A DNA stretch of 42,306 bases from Lactococcus sp. dk101 (GTDB lineage: Bacteria; Bacillota; Bacilli; Lactobacillales; Streptococcaceae). The position numbers and the translations under genes are program-made. The stretch covers positions 1 to 42,306 of the forward strand of contig NZ_WITI01000017.1 of NCBI RefSeq assembly GCF_009601055.1, in the 5' to 3' direction. This document shows, one piece after another, positions 8,867-16,940 of this stretch. A model generated the notes under the pieces. That model ran no database searches. It saw nothing but the letters and a program-made list of their open reading frames with translations, and was not told the DNA's origin. How positions within the stretch are numbered: the first letter of the stretch is position 1; the number at the start of each line of letters is the position of its first letter.

Positions 8867-9102
8867 TACCGTACCGCCTTTAAAATGGTGTTATTCTTGT
8901 AATTTTCCTTTTTTGCTTGATATGTTTCAGCATAAACCATAGCGTTAGCACGATTTTTCCCCACATGAATGTCTTGCGCATAGCCTTCGCCACAACGTTT
9001 ACGAACTGCGGATGCCTTAGCTTCCAAAATCACCTGCATTTCTGGAGATTTCAGTAAAGCTCTAATTCCACTGCGATTAACTTTAAAAAGATTTTTAGCC
9101 AT
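8866..9102 (-). CDS. Small neck protein, HK97 gp10-like
   Basis: The 78-aa basic protein (MAKNLFKVNRSGIRALLKSPEM) has a Lys/Arg-rich composition and the LLKSPEMQ..L...A..V motif of short gp10-like head-tail proteins. It lies between the head-closure and tail-terminator genes and overlaps the preceding gene by 8 nt. Confidence 0.6.
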   Translation of the reverse strand: MAKNLFKVNRSGIRALLKSPEMQVILEAKASAVRKRCGEGYAQDIHVGKNRANAMVYAETYQAKKENYKNNTILKAVR

Positions 9103-9433
9103 ACCGTTCCACCATCACTTTCTTGTTCCAATCGAGCGGAATAAGTTCCTCAATGCCCTCAATTGGATAACCTACCGTTTGCCAAGTCTCACCGAAAAAC
9201 TTAACTCGAGTATTTACCCAATTATGAGTATCTCCTTTTGGAATAGCCAGCGTGTAGGCAACTTTCTTGCCTGTTATACTAAGCTGATTAATCACATCGT
9301 CAGTAGATGTTGGTGATACAAGAACATTCTCCACTTCTACTTTTTTTTCAACAAAGAGAGGTGTACCAAATGGGTCTTTTCCGCTTTCCGTTTTTTCAAT
9401 TAGTGTGACAGTAATACCTTTAAGCTTCCCCAT
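9095..9433 (-). CDS. Head closure (stopper)-like protein
   Basis: The protein of about 112 aa starts MGKLKGITVTLIEKTESGKD and has the beta-barrel pattern of head-closure proteins, including DPFGTPLFVE and WVNTRVKFFGETWQTVGYPIEG. It follows the Gp19/Gp15-like connector gene and overlaps it by 14 nt. The ATG at 9433 is chosen because GGGGTGA lies about 10 nt upstream; an in-frame TTG at 9442 is too close to that site. Confidence 0.65.
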   Translation of the reverse strand: MGKLKGITVTLIEKTESGKDPFGTPLFVEKKVEVENVLVSPTSTDDVINQLSITGKKVAYTLAIPKGDTHNWVNTRVKFFGETWQTVGYPIEGIEELIPLDWNKKVMVERYG

Positions 9434-9818
9434 AAAAGTCAATCACCCCATATCTTTGTTTCTTTAGTCCCAAACGACTCAATTCAGAATCTTTGATGAA
9501 CAATCCACCACCTGGAACAAGATAAGAACCCGACCAAGAATAGCCCAAGGCACTTTCCGTAGATTGTGACAATGGCTCTTGATCAGTTGAAGTCATTAGC
9601 GTTCTCGCAACAACATCGACCGTCACTGATTTAACAACATTTGCAAAATAACTAGGTTTTTCCGCAATCATCTTGTCCAAGTTTTTCCCAACTTTGTCAG
9701 CTTCCATACGCAAAGAATCTGATACAATTTCAAGAAGCTTCCCAGCTCGCTCAGTTTCCTTCACTTCTAGCTCTCGCCATAGGACTGTGACATCATCAAT
9801 CGTCGCAAAGTTCGCCAT
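9420..9818 (-). CDS. Head-tail connector, Gp19/Gp15/Gp42 family
   Basis: The 132-aa protein begins MANFATIDDVTVLWRELEVKE and has the all-helical N-terminus and the ALGYSWSGSYLVPGGGLFIKDSEL segment of the phage Gp19/Gp15/Gp42 family. That family forms the adaptor ring beneath the portal. It is transcribed after the HeH protein and before the head-closure gene, the normal connector order. Confidence 0.75.
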   Translation of the reverse strand: MANFATIDDVTVLWRELEVKETERAGKLLEIVSDSLRMEADKVGKNLDKMIAEKPSYFANVVKSVTVDVVARTLMTSTDQEPLSQSTESALGYSWSGSYLVPGGGLFIKDSELSRLGLKKQRYGVIDFYGEA

Positions 9819-9819
9819 A

Positions 9820-10116
9820 TTAAGCTCCTTTCATCATCAGAGCATAGAGATCAGCTTTTTTTGCCGTAGGTTTGTATTCAATGCCAAGTGCATCGAGTTC
9901 TTGCTTGATTTCAGCGATAGTCACGTCAGCTAGGCTGTCATCGCCAGCATTTCCTTTTGGTTCTTCTGTTTCATCTTCTTTAGGAATTTCAATGACATCT
10001 GTTTGATTTGAATCATTTAAACCTGATGCTTCTAACTCATCAAACGGCACCCAATCCCCAGCTAATCTACTTTGAACATCTAAAATTTCGTGTGTTATCT
10101 TATGGATATATTTCAT
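9820..10116 (-). CDS. Small head-region protein with C-terminal HeH/LEM-like domain
   Basis: The 98-aa protein has an N-terminal HxxxxEILDVQSRL segment, an acidic linker (about residues 42-60) and a C-terminal helix-extended-helix pattern, VTIAEIKQELDALGIEYKP...DLYALM. HeH domains are known in short proteins encoded after phage capsid genes. The exact role is unknown; DNA or capsid contact is possible. It abuts the capsid gene. Confidence 0.6.
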   Translation of the reverse strand: MKYIHKITHEILDVQSRLAGDWVPFDELEASGLNDSNQTDVIEIPKEDETEEPKGNAGDDSLADVTIAEIKQELDALGIEYKPTAKKADLYALMMKGA

Positions 10117-11012
10117 TACGCACCTGCTTCCACACGAGCAAATGCATCCGCATCAAGAATTCCCCAGCCAATATAAGCCTCTGCACGGAGACAAACTTCA
10201 TTGTAGGCTTTCAAGTCACGACCAGTCCCATCAGGATCTCCATATTCGATAACTTCCATAGGGATATTTTCTGCATAACCCCATTTGAACGCATTTGCAA
10301 AGTCACCAGCCAGAACGTGGTCTGTTTTTGCAGTGCCACCAGCTACAACCAAAGTTTTATTGATATCAGAACCCATGCCATAGAAGCCATCTGGATTTTG
10401 TCCAAAGCGATATTCAGGATATTGAGTCACTCCATTAACTTTGATTTTACTAAGGGCAGTTCCTGCAGCTGGAGAAAGTGCAAGACCTGTTACTTCACCA
10501 CCTTTTGCAACGATTTGAGCAACTGCATCATCAATATTTTCATCAATAATGGCTGCGTCATAAGTGACCACGTTGCCAGAAACTACGCCATCAAAGCTGT
10601 TTGTTGCTTTAAATGTTGCGTCTGTCAATGATTTAGGTTCAAGGCCATGGATTGCAGCGATATCAAATGCTTCTGCAATTTTCTTAGCATATCCATCAAC
10701 AAACGAAGTCATGTATTGAAGTTGTTTTTCATCTGAGCAATTCATAAATTCGTCTGTTACACGAGCTTGGTACACAATTTTAACTGGCTTAATAACTTTA
10801 CCAGTCATTGTTGCAATGCCCTCTTTTTTCTGTTCACCTTCACCTACAATCTGTGCGTTACCATCAAGATTGAAGATGAATTGTTCAGTTCCTGCAAATG
10901 GAATTGGTGTTTGTGAAGCAAGTTTAGCGAGTGATGAGTGACCTTTTACTTTTGTAAAAATGTCAGTTACTACTTCTGTTGGAAAAAGGCTACCAGTTTT
11001 TAATGTTGTCAT
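10116..11012 (-). CDS. Major capsid protein, HK97 fold
   Basis: The 298-aa protein (MTTLKTGSLFPTEVVTDIFT) carries family landmarks: SLAKLASQTPIPF near residue 27, QIVGEGEQKKEG near 54, and the long P-domain segment KIVYQARVTDEFM. The gene follows the scaffold gene. Mature protein builds the icosahedral shell. There is no long N-terminal delta domain, consistent with a separate scaffold. Confidence 0.9.
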   Translation of the reverse strand: MTTLKTGSLFPTEVVTDIFTKVKGHSSLAKLASQTPIPFAGTEQFIFNLDGNAQIVGEGEQKKEGIATMTGKVIKPVKIVYQARVTDEFMNCSDEKQLQYMTSFVDGYAKKIAEAFDIAAIHGLEPKSLTDATFKATNSFDGVVSGNVVTYDAAIIDENIDDAVAQIVAKGGEVTGLALSPAAGTALSKIKVNGVTQYPEYRFGQNPDGFYGMGSDINKTLVVAGGTAKTDHVLAGDFANAFKWGYAENIPMEVIEYGDPDGTGRDLKAYNEVCLRAEAYIGWGILDADAFARVEAGA

Positions 11013-11015
11013 ATT

Positions 11016-11498
11016 TTACTCTCCTTTGTGAGTGATCACCTTAGCCATATTGGTTAGGTTCTGTGCTTTCAGCGTATTATCATCTGGAATATGTGGTTCC
11101 ACTGATTTCAATGGTGCGACGGTTGTTTTTGCTTTAAATCCCATGAAGCGTTCTGCATCAGCTTTTAGGCTTTCTTCATCATCGCCTTTAAGACGGTCTG
11201 CAAGGTCAAAAGGAATCCCAGCTTGTAATGCGATTTTTTGTTTCATTTGTGCAGTCTCATAACCTGCGATTTTTGCATTAAAATCAGCTTCTTTTTGTTC
11301 CCATGATTTCATTGACAAGCCAGTTTCTTCAAGAGTTGCTTTTTGAGCTGTGTTTTCTGTTTCGAGTGTTGCATTTCGCTGTTTAATTTCATCGTAGTCC
11401 GCAAATTTAGCTTCAATAGTTTCTTTTTGTCGAGCTAGGCGACTTTCAATGATTTTATCCAGTTCTTCTTGCGTTGCAATTGGTTTAAATTCCGACAT
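11016..11498 (-). CDS. Capsid scaffolding protein, DUF4355-like
   Basis: The protein of about 160 aa is acidic and helical with a coiled coil (about residues 10-85, with E.K.A.E-type heptads). It ends in a C-terminal segment (PLKSVEPHIPDDN) of the kind that contacts the capsid protein. It lies directly before the capsid gene. The ATG at 11498 is chosen because AAAGGA lies 7 nt upstream; the longer frame from 11519 lacks a site. Confidence 0.8.
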   Translation of the reverse strand: MSEFKPIATQEELDKIIESRLARQKETIEAKFADYDEIKQRNATLETENTAQKATLEETGLSMKSWEQKEADFNAKIAGYETAQMKQKIALQAGIPFDLADRLKGDDEESLKADAERFMGFKAKTTVAPLKSVEPHIPDDNTLKAQNLTNMAKVITHKGE

Positions 11499-11573
11499 TG
11501 TAGAATCCTTTCTCCGCATTTCCCGTGCGTTCGGTAATTTTTGGTAACAAATAAACGACTACTGAGCCGTTTA

Positions 11574-12983
11574 TTAGTACCGTACTTGTTGTTTTTTCTT
11601 TGGCTTAACATTACTGCAAGCCCAGTGCGCCAACAACGCACTATCCATTAAACTAATATCCATATCATCAAATTGAGAAGTATATCCAAATCCACCGCCA
11701 TTACCAATATTCCGTTTATCACAGTTAGTTACAACTTTTGATAATGACGGTTGATCAGCATGGCAGATTGTTTTTTGATAAATTCCCTGTTCCCAAAGTG
11801 AGTTAGCATTAACGATTTCCCTTACTGTTGGAAGTATTGGTGCTTTCAGTTTGAAATCATGCATTTCACTATTAAGAATACTTTGACCGCTTTGGCCATC
11901 TATCACAACCGTATCTGCACCAGACATTTTTAAGAAATTGATTATCCATTGATTACCATTTCTGACTGATTGACAGTCAACTGTTTCAACAAATATTTTT
12001 CCCGATAATGTCTTAACTGCGATACTCAAAGCAACGTTTGCGCCATCTTTTCCGTACTTGATACCGACAAACATTTGACCTTTTAATGTTGGCAATTTAC
12101 TAACCTTCAAATCTCCCCATTCTTTTTCAGAAATAGCAGATTTTTGATTGTATTTAGGCCAGTAACCTAAACGTTGCACATTATGGTCAAGCTTATCTTC
12201 ACCAAGCTCGGCTTCGATTTTACGTTCGTTCAAGTGATATCCCATAGATGGATTAGAATTGTACCAAGCTTCGATGTCGTGAATATCACATTCATCTTCA
12301 ACTGACCATTCTGCCCAACCTGAATATTTTGCTTGGCCAAACAATAGCTTTTCTCTGTAACTAGTAAAAACTGTACCACTTGAAACTGGTGTAGGTGGCG
12401 TCCCACACATAATTGTCATTGGATTTTGACTGTCAGTAACTGTATATTTCAACGCTGACTCTTGCTCTGTGGTGTACTCTTGAGCTTCATCAATTACCAA
12501 GAAATCAAAGCCTTCACCGAGTCCACCGCTTGATGTTCTCGTTCTGAACTGAATGACTCCACCAGTTGCATATAGTTCGAGTCGTTCTTGTCCCTTCGCT
12601 TTAATAGAATTAAAATCATCGCCCTCTTTATATCCTGAGTCCTCAAGGTACTTCTTGAGTTTTTCGTAGGAAGAGTGCGATGTGCTAATTCTATGTGCTG
12701 TGTGCAAGGTGCTTAATCCATGTTCAAGCGCCCAAAGTTCGAGGATATAAACGACTTCTGTTTTACCGTTACGACGAGGAATTGAATATCCAAACTTTTG
12801 ATGTACCCAAAGTCCGTCTGCATCTACTGCCATGATTGGATCTAGCATATTAACTTGCCAATCATAGCATTCGTGCTTTGATTTGTGATAGATGTCAATA
12901 GCCTCTTGAGATAGAGACTTAGTATATGGAAGAATTACCGATTGAGTAGGATTTTGATTGCCAAATCTTTTTTCAGCAGTCAT
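11574..12983 (-). CDS. terL: Terminase large subunit
   Basis: The protein of about 469 aa is the packaging motor and nuclease. The Walker A-like motif SIPRRNGKT is near residues 67-75 and Walker B FDFLVIDEAQE near 159-169. The C-terminal nuclease half has acidic residues in VVIDGQSGQS and DDMDISLMDSALLA. The ATG at 12983 has AAGGAGG 5 nt upstream. The gene is oddly placed: it follows the portal, MuF and 76-aa genes, with a terminator-like hairpin just before it, while most related phages have it before the portal. It ends about 75 nt before the scaffold start. Confidence 0.92.
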   Translation of the reverse strand: MTAEKRFGNQNPTQSVILPYTKSLSQEAIDIYHKSKHECYDWQVNMLDPIMAVDADGLWVHQKFGYSIPRRNGKTEVVYILELWALEHGLSTLHTAHRISTSHSSYEKLKKYLEDSGYKEGDDFNSIKAKGQERLELYATGGVIQFRTRTSSGGLGEGFDFLVIDEAQEYTTEQESALKYTVTDSQNPMTIMCGTPPTPVSSGTVFTSYREKLLFGQAKYSGWAEWSVEDECDIHDIEAWYNSNPSMGYHLNERKIEAELGEDKLDHNVQRLGYWPKYNQKSAISEKEWGDLKVSKLPTLKGQMFVGIKYGKDGANVALSIAVKTLSGKIFVETVDCQSVRNGNQWIINFLKMSGADTVVIDGQSGQSILNSEMHDFKLKAPILPTVREIVNANSLWEQGIYQKTICHADQPSLSKVVTNCDKRNIGNGGGFGYTSQFDDMDISLMDSALLAHWACSNVKPKKKQQVRY

Positions 12984-13035
12984 AATTTCCTCCTTCAATC
13001 ATTCTGCATGATAACCCTGTCGCTGGGCAAAAGAA

Positions 13036-13060
13036 AAAGCCTGTTAATTTAACAAGCTTT
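13036..13060 (-). terminator. Strand-specific terminator between the 76-aa gene and terL
   Basis: The arms 13036-13045 and 13051-13060 pair fully only in the minus-strand RNA, where one position is a G-U wobble; the plus-strand RNA has a C-A mismatch there. A T-rich tract (TTTTTCTTTT) follows on the minus strand. It would stop or reduce leftward transcription before terL unless antitermination occurs. Confidence 0.65.
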
Positions 13061-13065
13061 TTTAA

Positions 13066-13296
13066 TTAATATAGTAGTTCTAAACAATATGCGACCGATG
13101 AGACACCACCAATTCTAAATTGTTCTTCTGTAATCTCACCAGTATCAAATTCTTTGCAATTTTGGGTATACTGAACTTCCAAATATTCTTTTTCCTGTTC
13201 AAAAAATTGATTAATTTCATCATCTGATAGTGATGACCACGATTTTTTGAACAATGCTTTTATCGCATCGATAAACTCTTGATATGTTGGCTTCAA
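13066..13296 (-). CDS. 76-aa acidic protein after MuF, candidate immunity or partner protein
   Basis: The small helical protein (MKPTYQEFIDAIKALFKKSWSS) is rich in Glu and ends in VSSVAYCLELLY. Its start overlaps the stop of the MuF gene by 4 nt, and a terminator follows it. It is not a recognised head protein. In phages where a MuF head protein carries a toxin domain, the next small gene often encodes immunity. That role is inferred from position only. Confidence 0.6.
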   Translation of the reverse strand: MKPTYQEFIDAIKALFKKSWSSLSDDEINQFFEQEKEYLEVQYTQNCKEFDTGEITEEQFRIGGVSSVAYCLELLY

Positions 13297-14552
13297 CTTT
13301 TTCCTCCTATCGCTTCATTTCTAATTTTTTCGGCTTCATCATAATCACTAGATGCACTTACACGTTTATAAAAATCATCTGGTTTAAGTTCAGCTTTGGA
13401 ATTCCCTGTATATTTGTAGAAAATAATATTTTCAGGTTTACCGTTCCAACCTTCAGGGGCATATTCGCCATCCCATTTACACCAACTTATCGGTTCAAAC
13501 CCATTCTTAGTATAGAACAAATGATTTCCAGCATAACTATCCAATTTTGTCCCACCATTTTCAACCGCTAATTTTAATAAGTCTGTTCCTCGTACGTTAT
13601 CGTTATCTGCACGACAAACAGAGATGATATCTCCAGTCGATGAAATAGCCACTGTAGAACCGCCCTGAGAAACATGTAACTTTGAACCAACATAATGCTC
13701 AGGTTCATAAGCAGTAACTCGCCATGCAATATCTTTATTTAATCCAGCTTTTGCGATTTCCACAGCCCGTGCAAAAGGTGCTGGTGTTGAGTTAGCAAAT
13801 ACATTTGAGCCGATTTGTTTCCTTAGCTCAATTTTATCATTTTCGTCACTGTTTTTCCATACCTTCGACCAAACATTTTGCTTTTTTCCATCTCCTGGAT
13901 TATAGTCAACCATGCACCTGCAGCGCTCATGCCTTCGGTAAATATCATCTGGCACATCAGGGTAATTATATGAACCAGATAGGCTTTGGCACCACTTACA
14001 AGCTTTCCCAACTACTTTGCGAGTGATCTTTGGTTTTAAACCCGTTTTATATTGAAAGCCTGCATTTTCACTCACAAAATCATTGATAATATTCTGAGTA
14101 AAATTAATAATCGGCTCACCTAATATCCATTGAATTTCTTTAAAACTTTCTTCACTGGATATGCGATTAACTAAGCCATCAATTCTATCTTGATTTAAAG
14201 ACGGAATTTGTGTTTTTAGATTGACACCGGCTTGTTGATTGAGTTGATCTTGTACTTTTGTTGCATAATCAGAAACTAATTTGTGATTATCGCTCAAAGT
14301 AGTATTCAACAATCGTTCTGCGATATTAAAGTACATTCGCTCATAAGGCAATGTCGCTGGAGATATATTTTGTTCGAAACTCTTTTTGAGTATCTCCCCA
14401 ATCTCTACCGCATAGTCGTTTGCATCAATATATGTTGCCTTACCATCAGACAAAAGTTTTTGTTTTGATTTAATTAGCGAACTTTTTAAAAGCTTATCAT
14501 CAAAATCATTCGTTATGGACTTAAGGAGTTCAGGAACAATATCATCATTCAT
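13293..14552 (-). CDS. MuF-type head morphogenesis protein with C-terminal enzyme-like domain
   Basis: The protein of about 419 aa has a helical N-terminal head domain. The MuF/SPP1 gp7 motif follows, with KACKWCQSLSG (Cys185, Cys188), an RRHERCRC cluster (His208, Cys211, Cys213) and the DYNP end near residue 219. An extra domain spans about residues 275-385 with LLKLAVENGG, LDSYAGNHLFYTKNGFEPI and NIIFYKYTG, which resemble the end of a GNAT acetyltransferase-like fold. MuF proteins enter virions in a few copies; C-terminal effector domains are known in MuF polymorphic toxins. The ATG at 14552 has AGGAG upstream inside the portal gene. Confidence 0.8.
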   Translation of the reverse strand: MNDDIVPELLKSITNDFDDKLLKSSLIKSKQKLLSDGKATYIDANDYAVEIGEILKKSFEQNISPATLPYERMYFNIAERLLNTTLSDNHKLVSDYATKVQDQLNQQAGVNLKTQIPSLNQDRIDGLVNRISSEESFKEIQWILGEPIINFTQNIINDFVSENAGFQYKTGLKPKITRKVVGKACKWCQSLSGSYNYPDVPDDIYRRHERCRCMVDYNPGDGKKQNVWSKVWKNSDENDKIELRKQIGSNVFANSTPAPFARAVEIAKAGLNKDIAWRVTAYEPEHYVGSKLHVSQGGSTVAISSTGDIISVCRADNDNVRGTDLLKLAVENGGTKLDSYAGNHLFYTKNGFEPISWCKWDGEYAPEGWNGKPENIIFYKYTGNSKAELKPDDFYKRVSASSDYDEAEKIRNEAIGGKS

Positions 14553-15780
14553 CACCTGCTCCTTTTAGCCCTGTCATATCATCAAGCATTTCTTTAGTGA
14601 TATAGTCAGGCATTGCTGCATTCAATTTAGAAACACCGTCTCCAACCATTCCAAACGTGCTTGCATCTGGTTCAAATAACGGCTCCCATTTGGGAACGGT
14701 CATATTAAATACAGAACGCTCATATGCAAAATCGTCTCGCAAACAAGCAGAAACATAAGCAACATTCAACAAACCAGAGCCTAAACTTCTTTGTGCTTTT
14801 CTTCCAGCTAGTCGTAAACTTTCATGGCTAGCCTTGATTGCCTCTACAGATGATGGATTGTCAGACACAAAACCCAAATCATCAAGTGTCAAACCTGTTT
14901 CGCCCGCAAATCCTGCGGCAGCAGTGCGTAACTGTTCAGTAAATGGCGACATACTTGGCGTTGTGAACTGGCCAAGCGTTGGTTTATCACCTTGCTCATC
15001 TTTAGTGAATTGGAGCATGCTTGAAACAGTTGCTTTCCATGTATCCATTGGCTCAGCATCATCGCTTAACCCTGTAACATACTTTTGGGGGAATGAATAA
15101 AATTCCGCCGTAACATCTGCACGTTCAAGTGTGCGCTTGGCATTCTTTTGCCAGTACATTCCAGCACGACTGATACGTGAACGGCCAAACGGACGAACTG
15201 CATCAGGACGGTGAATAATTGGTACTAGAAGCGGAATACCCGCATCATTTGGAATTGAGTCATTCGATTTACCACCATTGTAATAAAAATCTGTGCGGTC
15301 TGGTAAAAAGTGAGCTTCTAGTGTTGCCACGCCATTGTCATCACGTTCAAGAACTGCATACCCTTCAGTTAATAGGCCCGTGATTGGATTGATATTACCT
15401 GTCGCATTACTTGCTTCAATAACTTGCAAGCGAACATTTCCATTTTCATCTTTTGAAATGTAAGTAAACGAACACGATGCTATTAGAGCAGAAAGAATTG
15501 CGCTGTCGAAATATACATCTGGGTTATTCATGGCGAAAATGCCATTTACATCAAACTGATCATTCGCAAAGTTGCGAAATACCAATCTATCTGCAAGACT
15601 ATCGACACCTTTTGCACACCAACCAAGAACAGACCTATATTGTCTTCGGATACTGTCTGGAATAGTTATTCCAACATCTCTGTCAGTATACGTCATAGCG
15701 TACTGGCTATACCTCATATCAACTCTGTTTTTATATGTCGCCAGCTTATTTTGGAGATAAGCCATTCCTTTTTCTGCCAA
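14545..15780 (-). CDS. Portal protein, SPP1 gp6-like
   Basis: The 411-aa protein contains portal landmarks: RSVLGWCAKGVDSLADRLVF (about 49-68), PFGRSRISRAGM (about 197-208), and SVEAIKASHESLRLAGRKAQ (about 311-330). It forms the dodecameric ring at one capsid vertex. The start is TTG at 15780 with AAAGGAG 8 nt upstream; the next ATG is five codons in and lacks spacing. It overlaps the MuF gene by 8 nt. Confidence 0.9.
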   Translation of the reverse strand: MAEKGMAYLQNKLATYKNRVDMRYSQYAMTYTDRDVGITIPDSIRRQYRSVLGWCAKGVDSLADRLVFRNFANDQFDVNGIFAMNNPDVYFDSAILSALIASCSFTYISKDENGNVRLQVIEASNATGNINPITGLLTEGYAVLERDDNGVATLEAHFLPDRTDFYYNGGKSNDSIPNDAGIPLLVPIIHRPDAVRPFGRSRISRAGMYWQKNAKRTLERADVTAEFYSFPQKYVTGLSDDAEPMDTWKATVSSMLQFTKDEQGDKPTLGQFTTPSMSPFTEQLRTAAAGFAGETGLTLDDLGFVSDNPSSVEAIKASHESLRLAGRKAQRSLGSGLLNVAYVSACLRDDFAYERSVFNMTVPKWEPLFEPDASTFGMVGDGVSKLNAAMPDYITKEMLDDMTGLKGAGDE

Positions 15781-15808
15781 TCTATCAGCTCCTTTCTATT
15801 AAAAAAGA

Positions 15809-16342
15809 TTAGCCATCGACTAACCTTTTAATTTCCTTGTATTTTCGTTCGATTTCTTTAAGACGATTAAATTCAAACTGCGTTAGGCTAACTAAGTCAG
15901 AATTCCGAGTCAGTTCTTCAACTGTCATATTTGCTAGTTGAGCTATTTTGAACAAGTTCTCTTTGTTAGGAAGATTTCGGCCCTTTTCCCAATTATTAAC
16001 TGTTCCTTTTGAGGTACTAAATAGCTCTCCAAATTCTTCAAGCGTCATCCCTTTATTGAGTCGAATAGTCTTGATGCGTTCACTGATAGTTGCTGCGGAT
16101 TTTTCTACCGCATCTTCATACCCTAAAAGATAAGTAATAGGTACTTCTAAAATATCAGACAGTGCCTCCAATATTTCATCATGTCTTGGTGATCTTGAAC
16201 CATTTTCATATGTCGAAAGTTGGCTATCTGACATTTTAATTTGATTTCCATCTTTATCTAGAACATTTTGTTCATTAAATATCTTTGCTAAATCCGTTAG
16301 AGTCAGGCTTTTTTCTTTTCTAAGTTCTTTTATTTTATTCAT
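15809..16342 (-). CDS. Double XRE-type HTH protein in the small-terminase position
   Basis: The protein of about 177 aa has two complete XRE helix-turn-helix domains. The first is at about residues 3-65 (LTLTDLAKIFNEQ, QLSTYENGSRSP, VPITYLLG). The second is at about 75-135 (MTLEEFGELFSTSKGTVNNWEKGRNLP). A basic coiled tail follows. It is the only gene between the probable cos region and the portal gene, and no other small terminase is visible. It could therefore recognise cos DNA, or be a repressor-like regulator. The ATG at 16342 has AAAGGAG 6 nt upstream; the frame is open further upstream but without a site. Confidence 0.7.
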   Translation of the reverse strand: MNKIKELRKEKSLTLTDLAKIFNEQNVLDKDGNQIKMSDSQLSTYENGSRSPRHDEILEALSDILEVPITYLLGYEDAVEKSAATISERIKTIRLNKGMTLEEFGELFSTSKGTVNNWEKGRNLPNKENLFKIAQLANMTVEELTRNSDLVSLTQFEFNRLKEIERKYKEIKRLVDG

Positions 16343-16363
16343 TTCTTGCTCCTTTCCGAAGTC

Positions 16364-16440
16364 GCGCGAGAAAAAATGTACAGTGACGGCGTGAAGTACG
16401 AAACACCCGAGGGGGAGGGGGATATACCCCCATATACTTT
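16364..16440. other. Candidate cos packaging site region
   Basis: A GC-rich island in AT-rich DNA lies between the HNH nuclease gene and the double-XRE gene. It contains CGCGCG, ACACCCGAGGGGGAGGGG and a perfect dyad GGGGGATATACCCCC (16417-16431). Cohesive-end phages with a terminase-linked HNH gene usually carry cos here. The cut position cannot be read from sequence. Confidence 0.45.
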
Positions 16441-16488
16441 CATCTGACACGCTTTAAAATAAAAATAATATAATTATTAATAAATTAT

Positions 16489-16827
16489 TTAAGATACGTA
16501 GGAAGCCCAGTCTCGACTTTGAGGAAGGTTCCTATTACCAATTACTTTCGGCTCGGTTGACTGTTGTTTGTTGTTGAATAACTTATCAGACTTCTGCCTG
16601 TTGCATTGTGAATGAGTAAGTTGTAAGTTCTCCATTGCTGAAGGGTGTCCACCTTTACTCACTGGCACAATGTGGTCAATAGCTGGAGCCAAAGGGTTAG
16701 GTGCTTTCAGTCTTACATCAACAGGCTTGCCACATATCCCACATACTGATTGTGTCTTTAATATCCTTGCCTTGTTCTTATCAAAGGCGACACGGTGGGG
16801 GCCTTGTTTATCTGCTCTTAATGCCAC
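16489..16827 (-). CDS. HNH endonuclease
   Basis: The 112-aa protein has a zinc-binding CGICG (Cys29, Cys32) and THSQC (His72, Cys75), with the catalytic DHIVP (Asp51-His52) and the SKGG....ENLQL motif. HNH proteins encoded beside terminase genes support cos cleavage and packaging in many siphophages. The start is GTG at 16827, preceded by AAGGAGG at 6-nt spacing; the open frame continues upstream to 16926 without a ribosome site. It should be the first gene of the late transcript. Confidence 0.88.
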   Translation of the reverse strand: MALRADKQGPHRVAFDKNKARILKTQSVCGICGKPVDVRLKAPNPLAPAIDHIVPVSKGGHPSAMENLQLTHSQCNRQKSDKLFNNKQQSTEPKVIGNRNLPQSRDWASYVS

Positions 16828-16849
16828 GGTGTACCTCCTTATCAAATAA

Positions 16850-16885
16850 TAAAAGCAAGCCAAGGAGTCGAACCCTGACCTGCTC
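16850..16885 (-). other. tRNA T-arm-like element in the late leader
   Basis: On the minus strand CAGGG-TTCGACT-CCTTG forms a five-pair T-arm with a canonical loop, followed by GCTTGCT that resembles a 3' acceptor strand. A weak partner AACAAGT lies about 70 nt upstream, but no D or anticodon arm fits. It sits inside the predicted 5' leader of the late mRNA. It may be a decayed tRNA or chance. Confidence 0.3.
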
Positions 16886-16940
16886 ATGAACATTTTTAGC
16901 ACTTGATTTATTATTTGTCTGCTCACTTGTTCATGTTACT

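Noticed and set aside
10008-10631. Rightward 207-aa ORF
   Set aside because: Antisense to the capsid and HeH genes; Cys/His/Phe-rich composition typical of a shadow frame.
16828-16926. N-terminal extension of the HNH protein
   Set aside because: A GTG with a perfect AAGGAGG explains the start; the extension overlaps the late leader.
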